This document shows, piece after piece, positions 8,596-20,400 of a stretch of DNA of 64,000 nucleotides (position 1 is the first letter of the stretch; every line of letters starts with the position of its first letter). The DNA is taken from NCBI GenBank assembly GCA_035559535.1, contig DATMBG010000029.1, positions 1-64,000 on the forward strand, given 5' to 3'. The notes under the pieces were generated by a model. That model was not told the origin of the DNA and ran no database searches. It was given only the letters and a program-made list of their open reading frames with translations. A program made the translations under genes and the position numbers. The stretch is from Candidatus Limnocylindrales bacterium (GTDB lineage Bacteria; Moduliflexota; Moduliflexia; Moduliflexales; JAUQPW01).

Positions 8596-9726
8596 ATGAA
8601 AAATAACCGTTCCAATGAGAAGTCCCATTCAACCGGATTTCAGGGAAAGAAGGCCGCAGAGAAGGAAAAACAACTCTCAACAAGGCGATATCAGGAATGG
8701 ATTGATCAGGCTCTTGCCTTTGGACTTCCAGCAGCAGAGAGTGTTCAGGATAGAACCATATCCTGCTTTGCCAGAAGAGATCTTCCTCCCTTTGCAGGGA
8801 TTAATACCTTTCTTAAGGCCCCCTATCTGGAGGATGTCCGAAAAGTTTCAGGTCATGATGTCGGGATTATCGGGGTCCCTCTAGATACGGGAACGACCTA
8901 CCGAAGTGGAACCCGGTTTGGCCCTCAAGCCATCCGTCGCATCTCGGCACTCTATCTCACATACAGTTTTGAACTTGGCGTAGACCTTCGAGAACAACTC
9001 GACCTGGTGGATTTAGGTGACGTTTTTGTTATCCCCGGAAACCTGGAAAAAAGCTTTGATCAAATCACCAAGGCAGTTTCCTTTGTCTCCGGAAATGGGG
9101 TTTTCCCGGTTGTATTGGGAGGAGATCATTCCATCGGATTTGCTACAGTTCGAGGGATTGCCCAGCATGTGGAGGGTAATGTAGGAATCATCCATTTTGA
9201 CCGTCATATCGACACGGAAGAAAAGGACATGGATGAACGGATGCACACCTGTCCCTGGTTCCACGCTACCCAGCTCCCCAATGTCAAACCCCAAAATCTG
9301 GTCCAGATCGGAATCGGAGGCTGGCAGGTGAGGCGGGGAGGAATCCAGGTGGCCCGAGAGCGGGGTACTACCATCCTTACAGTCCAGGATGTAGAAGAGC
9401 TTGGGATTGAAAGGGCAGCCGAGATCGCCCTGGAGATAGCCTGGAAAGGCGCTAAGGCGGTTTATCTGAGCTTCGATATCGACTCCATTGATCCGGCCTA
9501 TGCTCCAGGAACCGGCTGGCCGGAGCCGGGCGGATTTACTCCCCGGGAAGCCTCAAAACTCTTAACCCTCATTGCCCAAGAGGGACTATGCGGTATGGAA
9601 GTCGTGGAGGTCTCTCCTCCTTATGATGTCTCCGATTTGACAGCCCTAATGGCCCTTCGGGTCATCTGTGATACCCTGGGAACCCTGGTTGATAAAGGTT
9701 ATCTCCCCAAAAGACGTGGAAGCTGA
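8596..9726 (+). CDS. gdmH: Arginase-superfamily ureohydrolase, guanidine hydrolase-like
   Basis: The 376-residue enzyme belongs to the ureohydrolase superfamily, which cleaves a guanidino group to urea and amine. Metal ligands are all visible: GGDHS (His178), FDRHID (Asp202, His204, Asp206) and SFDIDSID (Asp294, Asp296). The 80-residue N-terminal extension with FAGINTFLKAPYLEDVRKV and the FDRH form of the second motif match what I remember of cyanobacterial Sll1077/GdmH, the Ni-dependent guanidine hydrolase, rather than agmatinase. TGWPEPGG is also shared. AGGAGGAGG at 8581-8589 selects the ATG at 8596. The importer genes upstream would supply substrate. The HypA/HypB maturation genes that often accompany GdmH are not in the window. 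Confidence 0.75.
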   Translation: MKNNRSNEKSHSTGFQGKKAAEKEKQLSTRRYQEWIDQALAFGLPAAESVQDRTISCFARRDLPPFAGINTFLKAPYLEDVRKVSGHDVGIIGVPLDTGTTYRSGTRFGPQAIRRISALYLTYSFELGVDLREQLDLVDLGDVFVIPGNLEKSFDQITKAVSFVSGNGVFPVVLGGDHSIGFATVRGIAQHVEGNVGIIHFDRHIDTEEKDMDERMHTCPWFHATQLPNVKPQNLVQIGIGGWQVRRGGIQVARERGTTILTVQDVEELGIERAAEIALEIAWKGAKAVYLSFDIDSIDPAYAPGTGWPEPGGFTPREASKLLTLIAQEGLCGMEVVEVSPPYDVSDLTALMALRVICDTLGTLVDKGYLPKRRGS

Positions 9727-9789
9727 AAAGAAAAACGGGAGGAAGAAGAGAACGCATCGCTTTTTTTGAATCATCTCTCGGGCTTGCCT

Positions 9790-10752
9790 TCAAGTTTTTC
9801 CCAGGGTGGTCTCAGGGCTATCTCTGTCCAGACCTCCCTGGAAAACTCGACTTTGGCGGATGTCGGCGGCATCAATTCGCATCAGCTCTTCCTTTGAAAT
9901 ACAACCCCCTTGCTGGATAATGCGGTTTGCATGGCGCAGCTTGATCCGGTCAATGGCATTGCGCACACTGCGGGCATTGGCAAAGTGCGGCTGTTGAATA
10001 CGTAATTGTAAATATTCGGCAAAGGCTTGTCGGGATTCCTCATCAAAGGTATACATCTGCTGGCGCAGCATCAACTCTGCAATGGCCATTAATTCCTCCA
10101 AAGAGTAATCAGGGAAGTCTATATGATGGGCAATACGTGAGTGAAAGCCTGGATTAGACTGGAAAAACGTGGCCATTCGCTCCTTGTAACCTGCCAGAAT
10201 AACCACTAACTCATTGCGTTGATTCTCCATGACCTGCAACAGCATTTCGATGGCCTCTTGACCGTAGTCCCGCTCATTTTCGGGACGATATAAGTAATAC
10301 GCTTCATCGATGAACAATACACCCCCCATGGCCCTCTTGAGCACTTCCTTGGTCTTAGGGGCTGTATGACCCACATATTGCCCTACCAAATCATCTCGAG
10401 TAGCTACGACCAGATGGCCCCTGGGTACGTAACCCAGATGGTGTAAAATCTTCGCCATTCGAAGGGCCACCGTGGTTTTGCCGGTGCCCGGACGTCCGGT
10501 GAAGGACATGTGTAGAGTGGGACGTTCTGTGGACAGGCCTTGCTGTTCCCGTAATCGGGCTACCAAGAGCAAAGCCGCAATCTCCCGAATACGGGTCTTA
10601 ACCGGCTTTAACCCAATCAACTCCCGATCCAGATCATCGAGGATTTGTTGAATAGAAGACTTCTGATAAGCAGCATCGATATCCACCCAGCTTATTTCCG
10701 CTCCCTTAGGCTGGTCTTGCCTGGAAGTTACTGTTAAAGGGGTTTGTTCCAT
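9790..10752 (-). CDS. cbbX: CbbX, red-type RuBisCO activase
   Basis: This 320-residue AAA+ ATPase remodels inhibited red-type RuBisCO by pulling on the large-subunit C-terminus. Walker A is GRPGTGKT (86-93), the pore-loop YVG is at about 126-128 and Walker B is VLFIDE (145-150). A sensor-1 region (ILAGYKERM) and a C-terminal helical lid follow. It lies downstream of cbbL and cbbS on the same strand, the usual partner arrangement, but 613 bases of repeat-laden DNA separate it from cbbS. No strong ribosome-binding site is seen before its ATG. The C-terminal tail beyond about residue 300 is poorly conserved in character. Confidence 0.9.
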   Translation of the reverse strand: MEQTPLTVTSRQDQPKGAEISWVDIDAAYQKSSIQQILDDLDRELIGLKPVKTRIREIAALLLVARLREQQGLSTERPTLHMSFTGRPGTGKTTVALRMAKILHHLGYVPRGHLVVATRDDLVGQYVGHTAPKTKEVLKRAMGGVLFIDEAYYLYRPENERDYGQEAIEMLLQVMENQRNELVVILAGYKERMATFFQSNPGFHSRIAHHIDFPDYSLEELMAIAELMLRQQMYTFDEESRQAFAEYLQLRIQQPHFANARSVRNAIDRIKLRHANRIIQQGGCISKEELMRIDAADIRQSRVFQGGLDRDSPETTLGKT

Positions 10753-11365
10753 AAATTTGAAAGATACAAAACTATAGAGGCCCAGAACCCAGGCGGGATT
10801 TAAAGAAACAATTTTTGGCTTAAGAATCCGGTGATTTCTGCGTCTCTATCCTTAACCTTCTCTCTATCCATTCGCCATGAAAAAGGCGTATATATTTTGA
10901 CTCATTGGCTATAAAAACATGGCAAAAGTTCATAGAAGTGACCTTTTATTTTACCCCTGTCTCCCCATACGGGCCAGATTAAGGGGCCCCCTAGCTGGTC
11001 CTTCCCCTGGGAAACAGGGGAGGGAACTTCGCTTCCAAGTTCCTTCCCCTGCAAAGCGGGGGAAGGTTGGTAGTATCCTGTTACCTTAATTTTGGCCTCA
11101 TAGTACTGCTTTCACTCCCCGACTCCCCTCTCCCGCAGCGTGGGAGAGGGGCCGGGGGTGAGGGCCACTTAAACATTAAGCAAAATTAAAGTAACAAAGT
11201 AGTAGGTTAAACGTCTCATTTGACATTAAGGGGGCCCTCTCAGGTCTCTCACTCTTATCCTGGCGCGTAGACTCCGTCCCCCTCCTTTCTGGAGCAGGTT
11301 TTTTCTTACCTAACCCCTTACTCCTCTACGCGGGACGGGGTGGGAGGTGGCGAAAGGAGCAGGCA
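10753..11365. repeat. Repeat-packed gap between cbbS and cbbX
   Basis: No gene is evident. The gap contains CCTTCCCCTGGGAAACAGGGG hairpins at about 11000-11070 and CCTCTCCCGCAGCGTGGGAG at about 11131-11152. Copies of two dispersed repeats shared with the right end of the window lie at 11162-11205 (GGGCCACTTAAA type) and 11200-11224. Another CTCCTCTACGCGGGACGGG hairpin is near 11330. The insertions may reduce or decouple cbbX transcription relative to cbbLS. Confidence 0.65.
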
Positions 11366-11785
11366 TTACAAATACCGCTGACCTGCAGGTTTGTCCGTAG
11401 CATATGCCCGAAGGGTATATTTAATCTGACGATCGGCATATTCCATCCGTTCCACGTGGAAACCCGGTTCCTTTTCAGGTCGGTTAACGAGGAAACTTAA
11501 AGCAATCGTCTGCCGTCCCAGGGTGCGATCGTAGCCGTTTACGCGGATGTAATAGTTTGGGAAAGCGTTACGGCACGCCTTGATTTCCTCCATAACCCCT
11601 GCAGCATCCTTCAAATCAAACATGGGCAATCCCCACATCTCCCAATAAATGTTACGAGGATGCGGATCGTCGGTATATTCTATGGAAACAGGCCAGTCAT
11701 GATCCAGACAGTACTGGACCTGGGCCCTGATTTCTTCATCGGTTAAATCGGGTAGATAAGAAAAAGTCCCCTGGGTTAAACGCAT
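11366..11785 (-). CDS. cbbS: RuBisCO small subunit, red-type
   Basis: The 139-residue protein is the red-type (form IC/ID) small subunit. It caps the large-subunit octamer to form L8S8 RuBisCO. The N-terminus ([16 protein letters not shown]), the [11 protein letters not shown] segment and the extended C-terminus with [16 protein letters not shown] are characteristic. The extended C-terminal beta-hairpin is specific to red-type enzymes. AGGAGGTAAATT precedes the ATG. It follows cbbL by 154 bases. Confidence 0.93.
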   Translation of the reverse strand: MRLTQGTFSYLPDLTDEEIRAQVQYCLDHDWPVSIEYTDDPHPRNIYWEMWGLPMFDLKDAAGVMEEIKACRNAFPNYYIRVNGYDRTLGRQTIALSFLVNRPEKEPGFHVERMEYADRQIKYTLRAYATDKPAGQRYL

Positions 11786-11939
11786 AATTTACCTCCTTAT
11801 ATCAATTCCCGACGAAAATTAGCCATTAACTCTCCCCCTTCACCCTTCGACTTTCTTCAAAGTGGAACAGAGAAAGGTCATTCAGGGCATGGTATACTTC
11901 AATGGCTATCCATCCATCAGGATAAATAGGTTCTTTTCA

Positions 11940-14031
<2,092 letters not shown>

Positions 14032-15228
14032 ATGAATTTGACCTTTCGCCAATTAGAAACTTTCCAGGCCGTTGCCAGGCATCTGAGCTTTACCCGAGCT
14101 GCGCAGGAACTTTTCTTGACCCAACCCGCAGTGTCCATTCAAATAAAGCAGTTAGAGGAACAGCTTGGATTACCTCTGTTTGATCACATTGGAAAGCGGA
14201 TTTATCTTACCCAGGCAGGACAGGAATTATATGCCTACAATCGGAAGATTTTAGACCTGTTGAAGGAGATGGAGATGGTAATGGGCGAGCTAAAAGGTCT
14301 GAAAAGGGGAAAGTTGGCGCTTTCCGGTGTCACCACCACCGAGTACTTACTCCCTTCCCTGTTGGGTATTTTTCGTCAGATCTATCCTGACATCCAGGTG
14401 TCCCTGGAAGTTACCAATCGGGCCCGTGTGCTTCAGCGATTTGCAAATAACGAGATAGATCTGGCCGTTATGGGCCAACCTCCTGAAGAATTGAACTTGA
14501 CAGGAGAACCCTTCCTCCCTAATCAATTACTCCTGGTAGCCTCTCCTTCCCATCCTTTAACAAGGGAAAAACAGATACCCTTATCTCGATTGGCTTCAGA
14601 AACCTTTTTAGTAAGGGAACCAGGCTCAGGAACCCGAATGGCACTGGAAAGGCTTTTCAAAGAGGCCGGGTTATCCCTTCGTATCGGATTAGAACTTGGG
14701 AGTAACGAAGCCATCAAACAGGCTATTCAAGCAGGTCTGGGGTTGGGAGTTCTCTCGGTTTATGCCTTGTCTTTGGAATTGATGGGAGGAAAATTAGTCG
14801 CCTTGAATGCAGAAGGGTTTCCCCTTCAACGCTACTGGTACCTGGTTTATCTGGCCGAAAAACGACTATCTCCGGCAGCCCGTGCTTTTAAAGAATTTCT
14901 ACAAACCCAGGCTGCCCGGGAATTATTACAAAGTCGGGCAAGACTATACCGGGCCTACCTGGAACCAAGGTCGGTAAAAAAATCCCTTCCTCTGAGTCGG
15001 CGGGAACAGGAGGTTGTTCAGGGGATCGCCGAAGGCTATACAGAACGGGAAATCGCAAAACGGTTAAGAATTAGCCCAAAGACCGTAACTACCTATCGCG
15101 CCCGGGTAATGAAGAAGCTTCATCTTTCCCACCGCTCCCAACTGGTCCAATATGCCCTTCAAACCGGACTGCTGGCCCCATCGTGGCAACCAAACGTTCT
15201 GGAACCTCCGGAACTCTCCCGAGGATAA
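14032..15228 (+). CDS. LysR-family regulator fused to a C-terminal LuxR-type HTH (CbbR position)
   Basis: The 398-residue protein starts with a LysR winged helix-turn-helix (residues 1-60; FTRAAQELFLTQPAVSIQIK) and linker helix. The periplasmic-binding-like effector domain covers about 90-295 (ALSGVTTTEYLLPSLL, VREPGSGTR, GLGLGVLS). Ordinary CbbR proteins end at about 300-320 residues. This one continues with PLSRREQEVVQGIAEGYTER...ISPKTVTTYRARVMKKL at 320-381, a complete LuxR/GerE DNA-binding domain. It is divergent from cbbLSX and upstream of the PRK and transaldolase genes, so it is probably the Calvin-cycle regulator sensing a metabolite such as a sugar phosphate or NADPH. The extra domain could let one protein bind two site types. 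Confidence 0.88.
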   Translation: MNLTFRQLETFQAVARHLSFTRAAQELFLTQPAVSIQIKQLEEQLGLPLFDHIGKRIYLTQAGQELYAYNRKILDLLKEMEMVMGELKGLKRGKLALSGVTTTEYLLPSLLGIFRQIYPDIQVSLEVTNRARVLQRFANNEIDLAVMGQPPEELNLTGEPFLPNQLLLVASPSHPLTREKQIPLSRLASETFLVREPGSGTRMALERLFKEAGLSLRIGLELGSNEAIKQAIQAGLGLGVLSVYALSLELMGGKLVALNAEGFPLQRYWYLVYLAEKRLSPAARAFKEFLQTQAARELLQSRARLYRAYLEPRSVKKSLPLSRREQEVVQGIAEGYTEREIAKRLRISPKTVTTYRARVMKKLHLSHRSQLVQYALQTGLLAPSWQPNVLEPPELSRG

Positions 15229-15630
15229 GAGAAATCAGATTTATCCTCCTCCTGCCTTTAGAAGGAAACCGACCAGTTTATCCATCATTGCTTTTAAAGA
15301 ATTGGGACATTATGGTCTCACTCCCTCCAAATTCGATAAGTTTAAAGAAAAGAAAGATTTAAAACAGTCCAGGATTTTAAACCTAAGACCTATCTGTCCC
15401 ACTTCTCTCTAAGTTTTGAGACACTTTTATCCCATATCCCTTCGTCTGATACGTTCCTCAATCCTCTCCCTTCAAGGATATAAACTATTTATTTTCTTAT
15501 AGTTAAGGTATTTTTAACAAAAATGACTTCTTCCCGGAAACCCTTGGAATGAAACTTGCCCCTGGCATATTTCATCGTGGCTCAGTTTCTTAGGGAATTC
15601 CTAACAACCTTTTTAAGGGGGGTGAATCCT
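15229..15630. other. Intergenic region before the PRK-like gene, 402 bp
   Basis: The gap is AT-rich with no convincing gene. Possible short LysR-type T-N11-A boxes occur by chance in such sequence and I do not call one. AAGGGGGG at 15615-15622 is the ribosome-binding site of the gene that follows. Confidence 0.4.
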
Positions 15631-16584
15631 ATGGAAGGCAGGCGTATTATCATGGTGGGAATTGCTGGGGACAGTGCCTCTGGCAAGGCCACTTTCGGAG
15701 ATGGAATTCAACAAATTCTGGGAAGTGAAAATGTCACCACCATTAGTTTAGATAATTACCATTCTATGGATCGGCTGGAGCGAAGGAAAAAGGGAGTGAC
15801 CCCTTTAGATCCCCGTTGTAATCACATGCGCCTTATTGCAGAACATGCCAAGAAACTCAAACAAGGTGAATCCATTCAGCGGCCTACCTATAATCATCGT
15901 AATGGAACTTTTGGTCCACCTAAGGAGGTGATACCTAAATGTGTAGTTGTGATGACGGGGTTGCTTCCTTTCATGGAGGAAGAGATGCGATCCTTATTCG
16001 ATTTCAAGGTCTTTTTGGACCCCCATGAAGAACTGAAGTTGAAATGGAAAATGGACCGGGATACGGCGAAACGAGGATACACAGCCCATCAACTTAATGC
16101 AGAAGTTCAGGCTCGAAAACGGGATTTTGAACGGTTTGTGAAGCCTCAAAAAAGCTATGCCGATTTAGTTATTCGATTTTATCCGGCCATGTCCCTTCTG
16201 GAACAGAGACCGGTCACCAATGCCATGGTGATTCAAAAACGAACCGTGCAGGGAGGTTCTGCTCAGAACCTGGCCTGGCTTTGTAATGAGATAAAAGGAA
16301 TCGAGGTACATAACGATGTGGATCCCCTGGTTCTGGAAGTCTCTGAACAGGTAGAGGGGAGAGGAGTCCAGATGATCCAGGAACAGATCATCAACGGAAC
16401 CGTCCTTCTGGATCATCCCCATGAATCAGACTGGTGGACTCAGGGAGAGGAGAAGACAGGGTTGCAAATGTGTCAGTTACTGGTTAGCTGGTTGATTCTG
16501 TCCCAGATTCCCGATTTTGATGAAGTAGCTTTGGACAGGTCCAAAAAATGGATTCCCAAAGAGCTGGTAGAAGTCAATTCTTAA
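15631..16584 (+). CDS. Phosphoribulokinase homologue with altered active-site residues
   Basis: The 317-residue protein aligns by eye along its length with phosphoribulokinase, which makes ribulose-1,5-bisphosphate from ribulose-5-phosphate and ATP. Shared segments include DNYHSMDR, RPTYNHRNGTFGPP, WKMDRDTAKRGY and FVKPQKSYADLVI. Key positions differ. The P-loop is GDSASGKA (13-20), lacking the usual Ser/Thr. DDYHSLDR has become DNYHSMDR (41-48). EGLHP has become TGLLP (109-113), losing the metal-binding Glu. Arg143, Asp144 and Arg148 are retained. I start it at the ATG at 15631, which has AAGGGGGG upstream. It could be divergent but active, or inactive. Its position beside RuBisCO favours a Calvin-cycle role. 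Confidence 0.75.
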   Translation: MEGRRIIMVGIAGDSASGKATFGDGIQQILGSENVTTISLDNYHSMDRLERRKKGVTPLDPRCNHMRLIAEHAKKLKQGESIQRPTYNHRNGTFGPPKEVIPKCVVVMTGLLPFMEEEMRSLFDFKVFLDPHEELKLKWKMDRDTAKRGYTAHQLNAEVQARKRDFERFVKPQKSYADLVIRFYPAMSLLEQRPVTNAMVIQKRTVQGGSAQNLAWLCNEIKGIEVHNDVDPLVLEVSEQVEGRGVQMIQEQIINGTVLLDHPHESDWWTQGEEKTGLQMCQLLVSWLILSQIPDFDEVALDRSKKWIPKELVEVNS

Positions 16585-16681
16585 TAATCGGTTAATTCCT
16601 TACACTTCCTTGTCCGTTGTTTTTGAGCCATCCTCTCCGGCCATTAACCAGGGACAATGAAGGATTCAAGGGGGGTTGAAG

Positions 16682-17332
16682 ATGGAAATTTATCTGGACA
16701 CCGCAAACTTAAAAGAAATCCAGGAAGTTGCTGCCCTGGGAATTATCTCGGGAATTACTACCAATCCCACCCTGGTAGCCAAAGAAGGCAAAGGAGTGAA
16801 TTTTGAGACCCGCATTAAAGAGATTGCCGAGATCATCCCGGGACCTATCAGTGCTGAGGTAGTGTCCACCGAAGCAACCGGGATGCTTCGGGAAGCTTAT
16901 GCCATGGCCAAATGGTCTTCCCAGGTAGTTATTAAGATCCCCATGATTCCCGAGGGCCTTAAAGCAGTTAAAATTCTCTCCCAGGATGGGATTAAAACCA
17001 ATATGACGTTGATTTTTTCCACCAATCAGGCGCTACTTGCTGCCCGAGCCGGTGCAACCTATGTCAGCTCTTTCATTGGTCGGATGGATGATATCTCCCA
17101 TGATGGGATGAGGGTGATTCGAGAAATCCGGGAAGTCTGGAATCGTCACTCTATCCAGGCCCGGATTATTGCTGCCAGCATCCGCCATCCCATCCACCTG
17201 GTGGAAGCTGCCAGGGCCGGAGCCCATATTGCTACGGTACCTTATAAAATCCTTATGCAGGCCCTGAAACATCCTCTAACAGACATAGGGTTAGAGCGGT
17301 TTCTGGCCGACTGGAAATCGTTAACTTCCTAG
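16682..17332 (+). CDS. tal: Small transaldolase / fructose-6-phosphate aldolase family (TalC/MipB-like)
   Basis: The 216-residue protein is a short-form transaldolase, a cytoplasmic TIM barrel that transfers dihydroxyacetone units between sugar phosphates. It begins EIYLDTANLKEIQEV and contains GITTNPTLVAKEG. The Schiff-base lysine is in VVIKIPMIPEGLKAV. TNMTLIFSTNQALLAARAGATYVSSFIGRMDD and the C-terminal HIATVPYKILMQAL complete the fold. AAGGGGGG precedes the ATG at 16682, and an in-frame TTG lies six bases earlier. It follows the PRK-like gene by 97 bases and probably belongs to the same transcription unit, serving sugar-phosphate rearrangement. Confidence 0.88.
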   Translation: MEIYLDTANLKEIQEVAALGIISGITTNPTLVAKEGKGVNFETRIKEIAEIIPGPISAEVVSTEATGMLREAYAMAKWSSQVVIKIPMIPEGLKAVKILSQDGIKTNMTLIFSTNQALLAARAGATYVSSFIGRMDDISHDGMRVIREIREVWNRHSIQARIIAASIRHPIHLVEAARAGAHIATVPYKILMQALKHPLTDIGLERFLADWKSLTS

Positions 17333-17436
17333 AGGAATTTAAAAAGCAGGAATCAATTGAATATCTGGTCAAGCAAGGGGGTTTTGGGTTTACAGAAGAG
17401 ATTACAGATCTTACACTTGCACTCCCCACTAAAAGT

Positions 17437-17460
17437 AGGGGTACGCAACGCCGTGCCCCT
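17437..17460. repeat. Hairpin repeat between convergent genes
   Basis: AGGGGTACG (17437-17445) pairs with CGTGCCCCT (17452-17460), with one G-T pair, around a six-base loop. It lies between the convergent transaldolase and kinase genes. No T-run follows, so it may be a dispersed repeat rather than a terminator. Confidence 0.5.
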
Positions 17461-17480
17461 CTATAGAATTTAACCCAAGT

Positions 17481-20400
17481 TTATGGGTTTGTTTCCAGGA
17501 TTAGGTTCTGCAACATTTTACTCAATTCCTCGATTTGATAGGGTTTAGTGATAACTCCTCTAAACCCATAGTGTTGGTATTCGGACATGACGGGATCGTT
17601 GGAATATCCGCTGGATACAATGGCTTTAATCCCGGGATCCAAATCGGTTAATCTTTTCATGGTTTCCTTACCTCCCATGCCCCCCGGTATTGTCAGATCC
17701 AGAATTACCACATGAAAGGGTCGGTCGGAGTCCTTAGCACGCCGATAAAGCTCTATGGCTTCAACGCCATCTCTGGCGGCTTCTACCTCATAACCCATCT
17801 GTTTTAACATTTGGCCGACTGCTTCTCGGATCATCTCTTCATCATCCATAATGAGAACCCTTCCTTTGCTTACTTTTATTTGATCCTTTAGGTCTTGTTT
17901 AATCTGATCTTCCTGGGTCAGGGTTTCTTTTTTAGATGCCGGGAGGTAAATATAAAAGGTAGTTCCTACACCTACTTTAGATTCTACCCCGATATAACCT
18001 GCATGTTTTTTGATAATGGAATAGGTAGTTGCAAGTCCCAATCCACTTCCTTTGGGTTTGGTTGTAAAGTAGGGATCAAAAATTTTAGGCAGGTGTTCCT
18101 CAGGAATACCTATCCCCTTATCTATTATGGATAACTTGATATACCTTCCGACTGGAAGGGGAAGGTCTTTACCCCTTTCTGAATCGATGATCTTATTTTC
18201 CGCCCGTATCTGAATCGTTCCGCCTCCTGGCATGGCTTGTTGAGCGTTGAGGACCAGGTTATGGATAACCTGGCTCATCTGACCTTCATCAACCTCGACG
18301 GGCCAGAGGTCTTCTGTTATGGAAAATTCACATCGGACATTAGATCCTCTTAAAGCAAAGTTAGCCGAGTCCTTTATCAATTCTACGATAGAAGCCGTTT
18401 TCTTAATGGGTGCCCCACCTTTGGAAAAGGTCAGTAATTGCTGGGTCAGGTCTTTCGCCCGTAAGGAAGCTTTTTCTGCTTCGATCAATCTTCTAAACAG
18501 GTCACTCTCCGGTTTTGTTTCCATCTTGGCCAGGGAAATATTCAACAAAATGGCCGTTAGAATGTTATTAAAATCATGGGCGATCCCTCCGGCAAGGATC
18601 CCGATCGATTCCAATTTTTGTGTCTTGAGGAGTTCTCCTTCCAATTTTCGTCGTTCGGTAATATCCCGAAAGACCAGCACTACGCCAATAATCTTACCAT
18701 CTTTACCCCGGATCGGAGCCCCACTACTGGAAATAACTCTTTCCATTCCTCCCCGGGTGATAAGAGCGGTATGACTGGCAAGCCCAACAATCCCATTTGT
18801 TTTTAGCACCTTCGCCACGATATTCTCACAGCGTTCCCGGGTCCTTTCATAGACGATGTGGAAGACTTCATCCAGAGGCTTGCCTAAAGCTTCTTCTTGG
18901 GTCCAGCCGGTAAGCGCTTCTGCAACTTGATTGAGTAAAACTATTTTCCCTTCCGTATCGGTGGTAATGACGCCATCTCCAATGGAACGTAGGGTTACGG
19001 TCAGACGCTCTTTTTCTGCAGCCAGGACTTCTTCGGTCTTTTTGCGCTGGGTAATATCCCGAACCACCACGCATAAAACTTCCCTTTTATTATAGGAGAT
19101 AAGATCGGCACTGGACTCTACATATACCAGGGATCCATCCTTACGACGGTAAAGCCGCTCTCCGGCGAAATAGTGTTTTTCAGCCAAAATATGCTGGATA
19201 TTACGATCAATGCTTTCCCGGTCGTGCGCAATAAAATCATAAAGGGTAAGGTCAAGCATTTCCGCAGCGGTATATCCCAACAAATTTTGAAAGGCGGCAT
19301 TAGATTCCAAAACGCGTTTAGTTTGAACGTCACAGAGCACGATCCCCTCTGTGATTTGTTCAACTACTGCACGATAGCGCTCTTCACTTTGACCGAGGGC
19401 CTCTTCAGCTCGCTTGCGTTCCATCAATTCCTGCTGCACGGCTGCATATAATCGAGCATTATCCACGGCAATGGAAGCTAACTCAGCGAATCGGCTCAAG
19501 ATCATAATTTCATTATCTCCGAATTTCCGGCCCTCTTCCAGATAGGCAAGCCCTATGACCCCTATAACCTGGGAGCCAGATTTAAGGGGTATTCCCACCA
19601 TGGCATGGAAAACATCAAGACGGGGATCCGGCAAGCGATGGGGCCAGGTTTGATAGTCCTCAACCATCACTATCTGGCCGGTTTGGAGAACTTTCCCGCC
19701 TAATCCTTCATCGGATTTCCGTCGCTGTCCGATGAACGGGCTAAAAGCTCCTATTCCTACCTTTCCCACCGTCTCGGTCTCTCCCGGCTCGATCAAACGG
19801 ATAAATCCGTGGGAAGTACCAACCAAGGCCCCGGCCCGTACAACAATGGCCTGGAGTAAATCATCCAATTCCAGACGATTCATCAATGCCAGAGTCGTTT
19901 CGTGGAGCGCCGTCAAATATTCATTCTGCTGGCGGAGTTTCTCTTCTACCTGCTTACGTTCCGTGATATCCCTGGCAAAAACAATGACACCGACGATATC
20001 GCCTTTTTCATCCCGGTAGGGAATTTTATCGGTTTGAAGCCATCGCTTCTCTCCAGAGGCGGTTTGCAGTTGCTCGATGATTCCGAATTTCGGTCTTCCA
20101 GAATTTAGCACTTCTAAATCGTCTTTATAATATTGAGTGGCTTCCTCCGGGTAGAGTTCATAGGCAGACTTTCCTTCTATCTCCTTTACAGGTAAGCCTG
20201 TGGATTCGGCAGCCGGTTTATTGATCCGTAAGATTCGATTTTCTTTATCCTTATACCAAATCATCGCAGGTACCGAATCGAATATAATCTGTTGTTCTTC
20301 CTGTTGCTTTCTTAACGTCTCCTCTACACGCTTGCGCTCGGCCAGTTCTTGTTGAACGGCCGTATAAAGTCGGGCATTATCCAGGGCAATGGAAGCCAGC

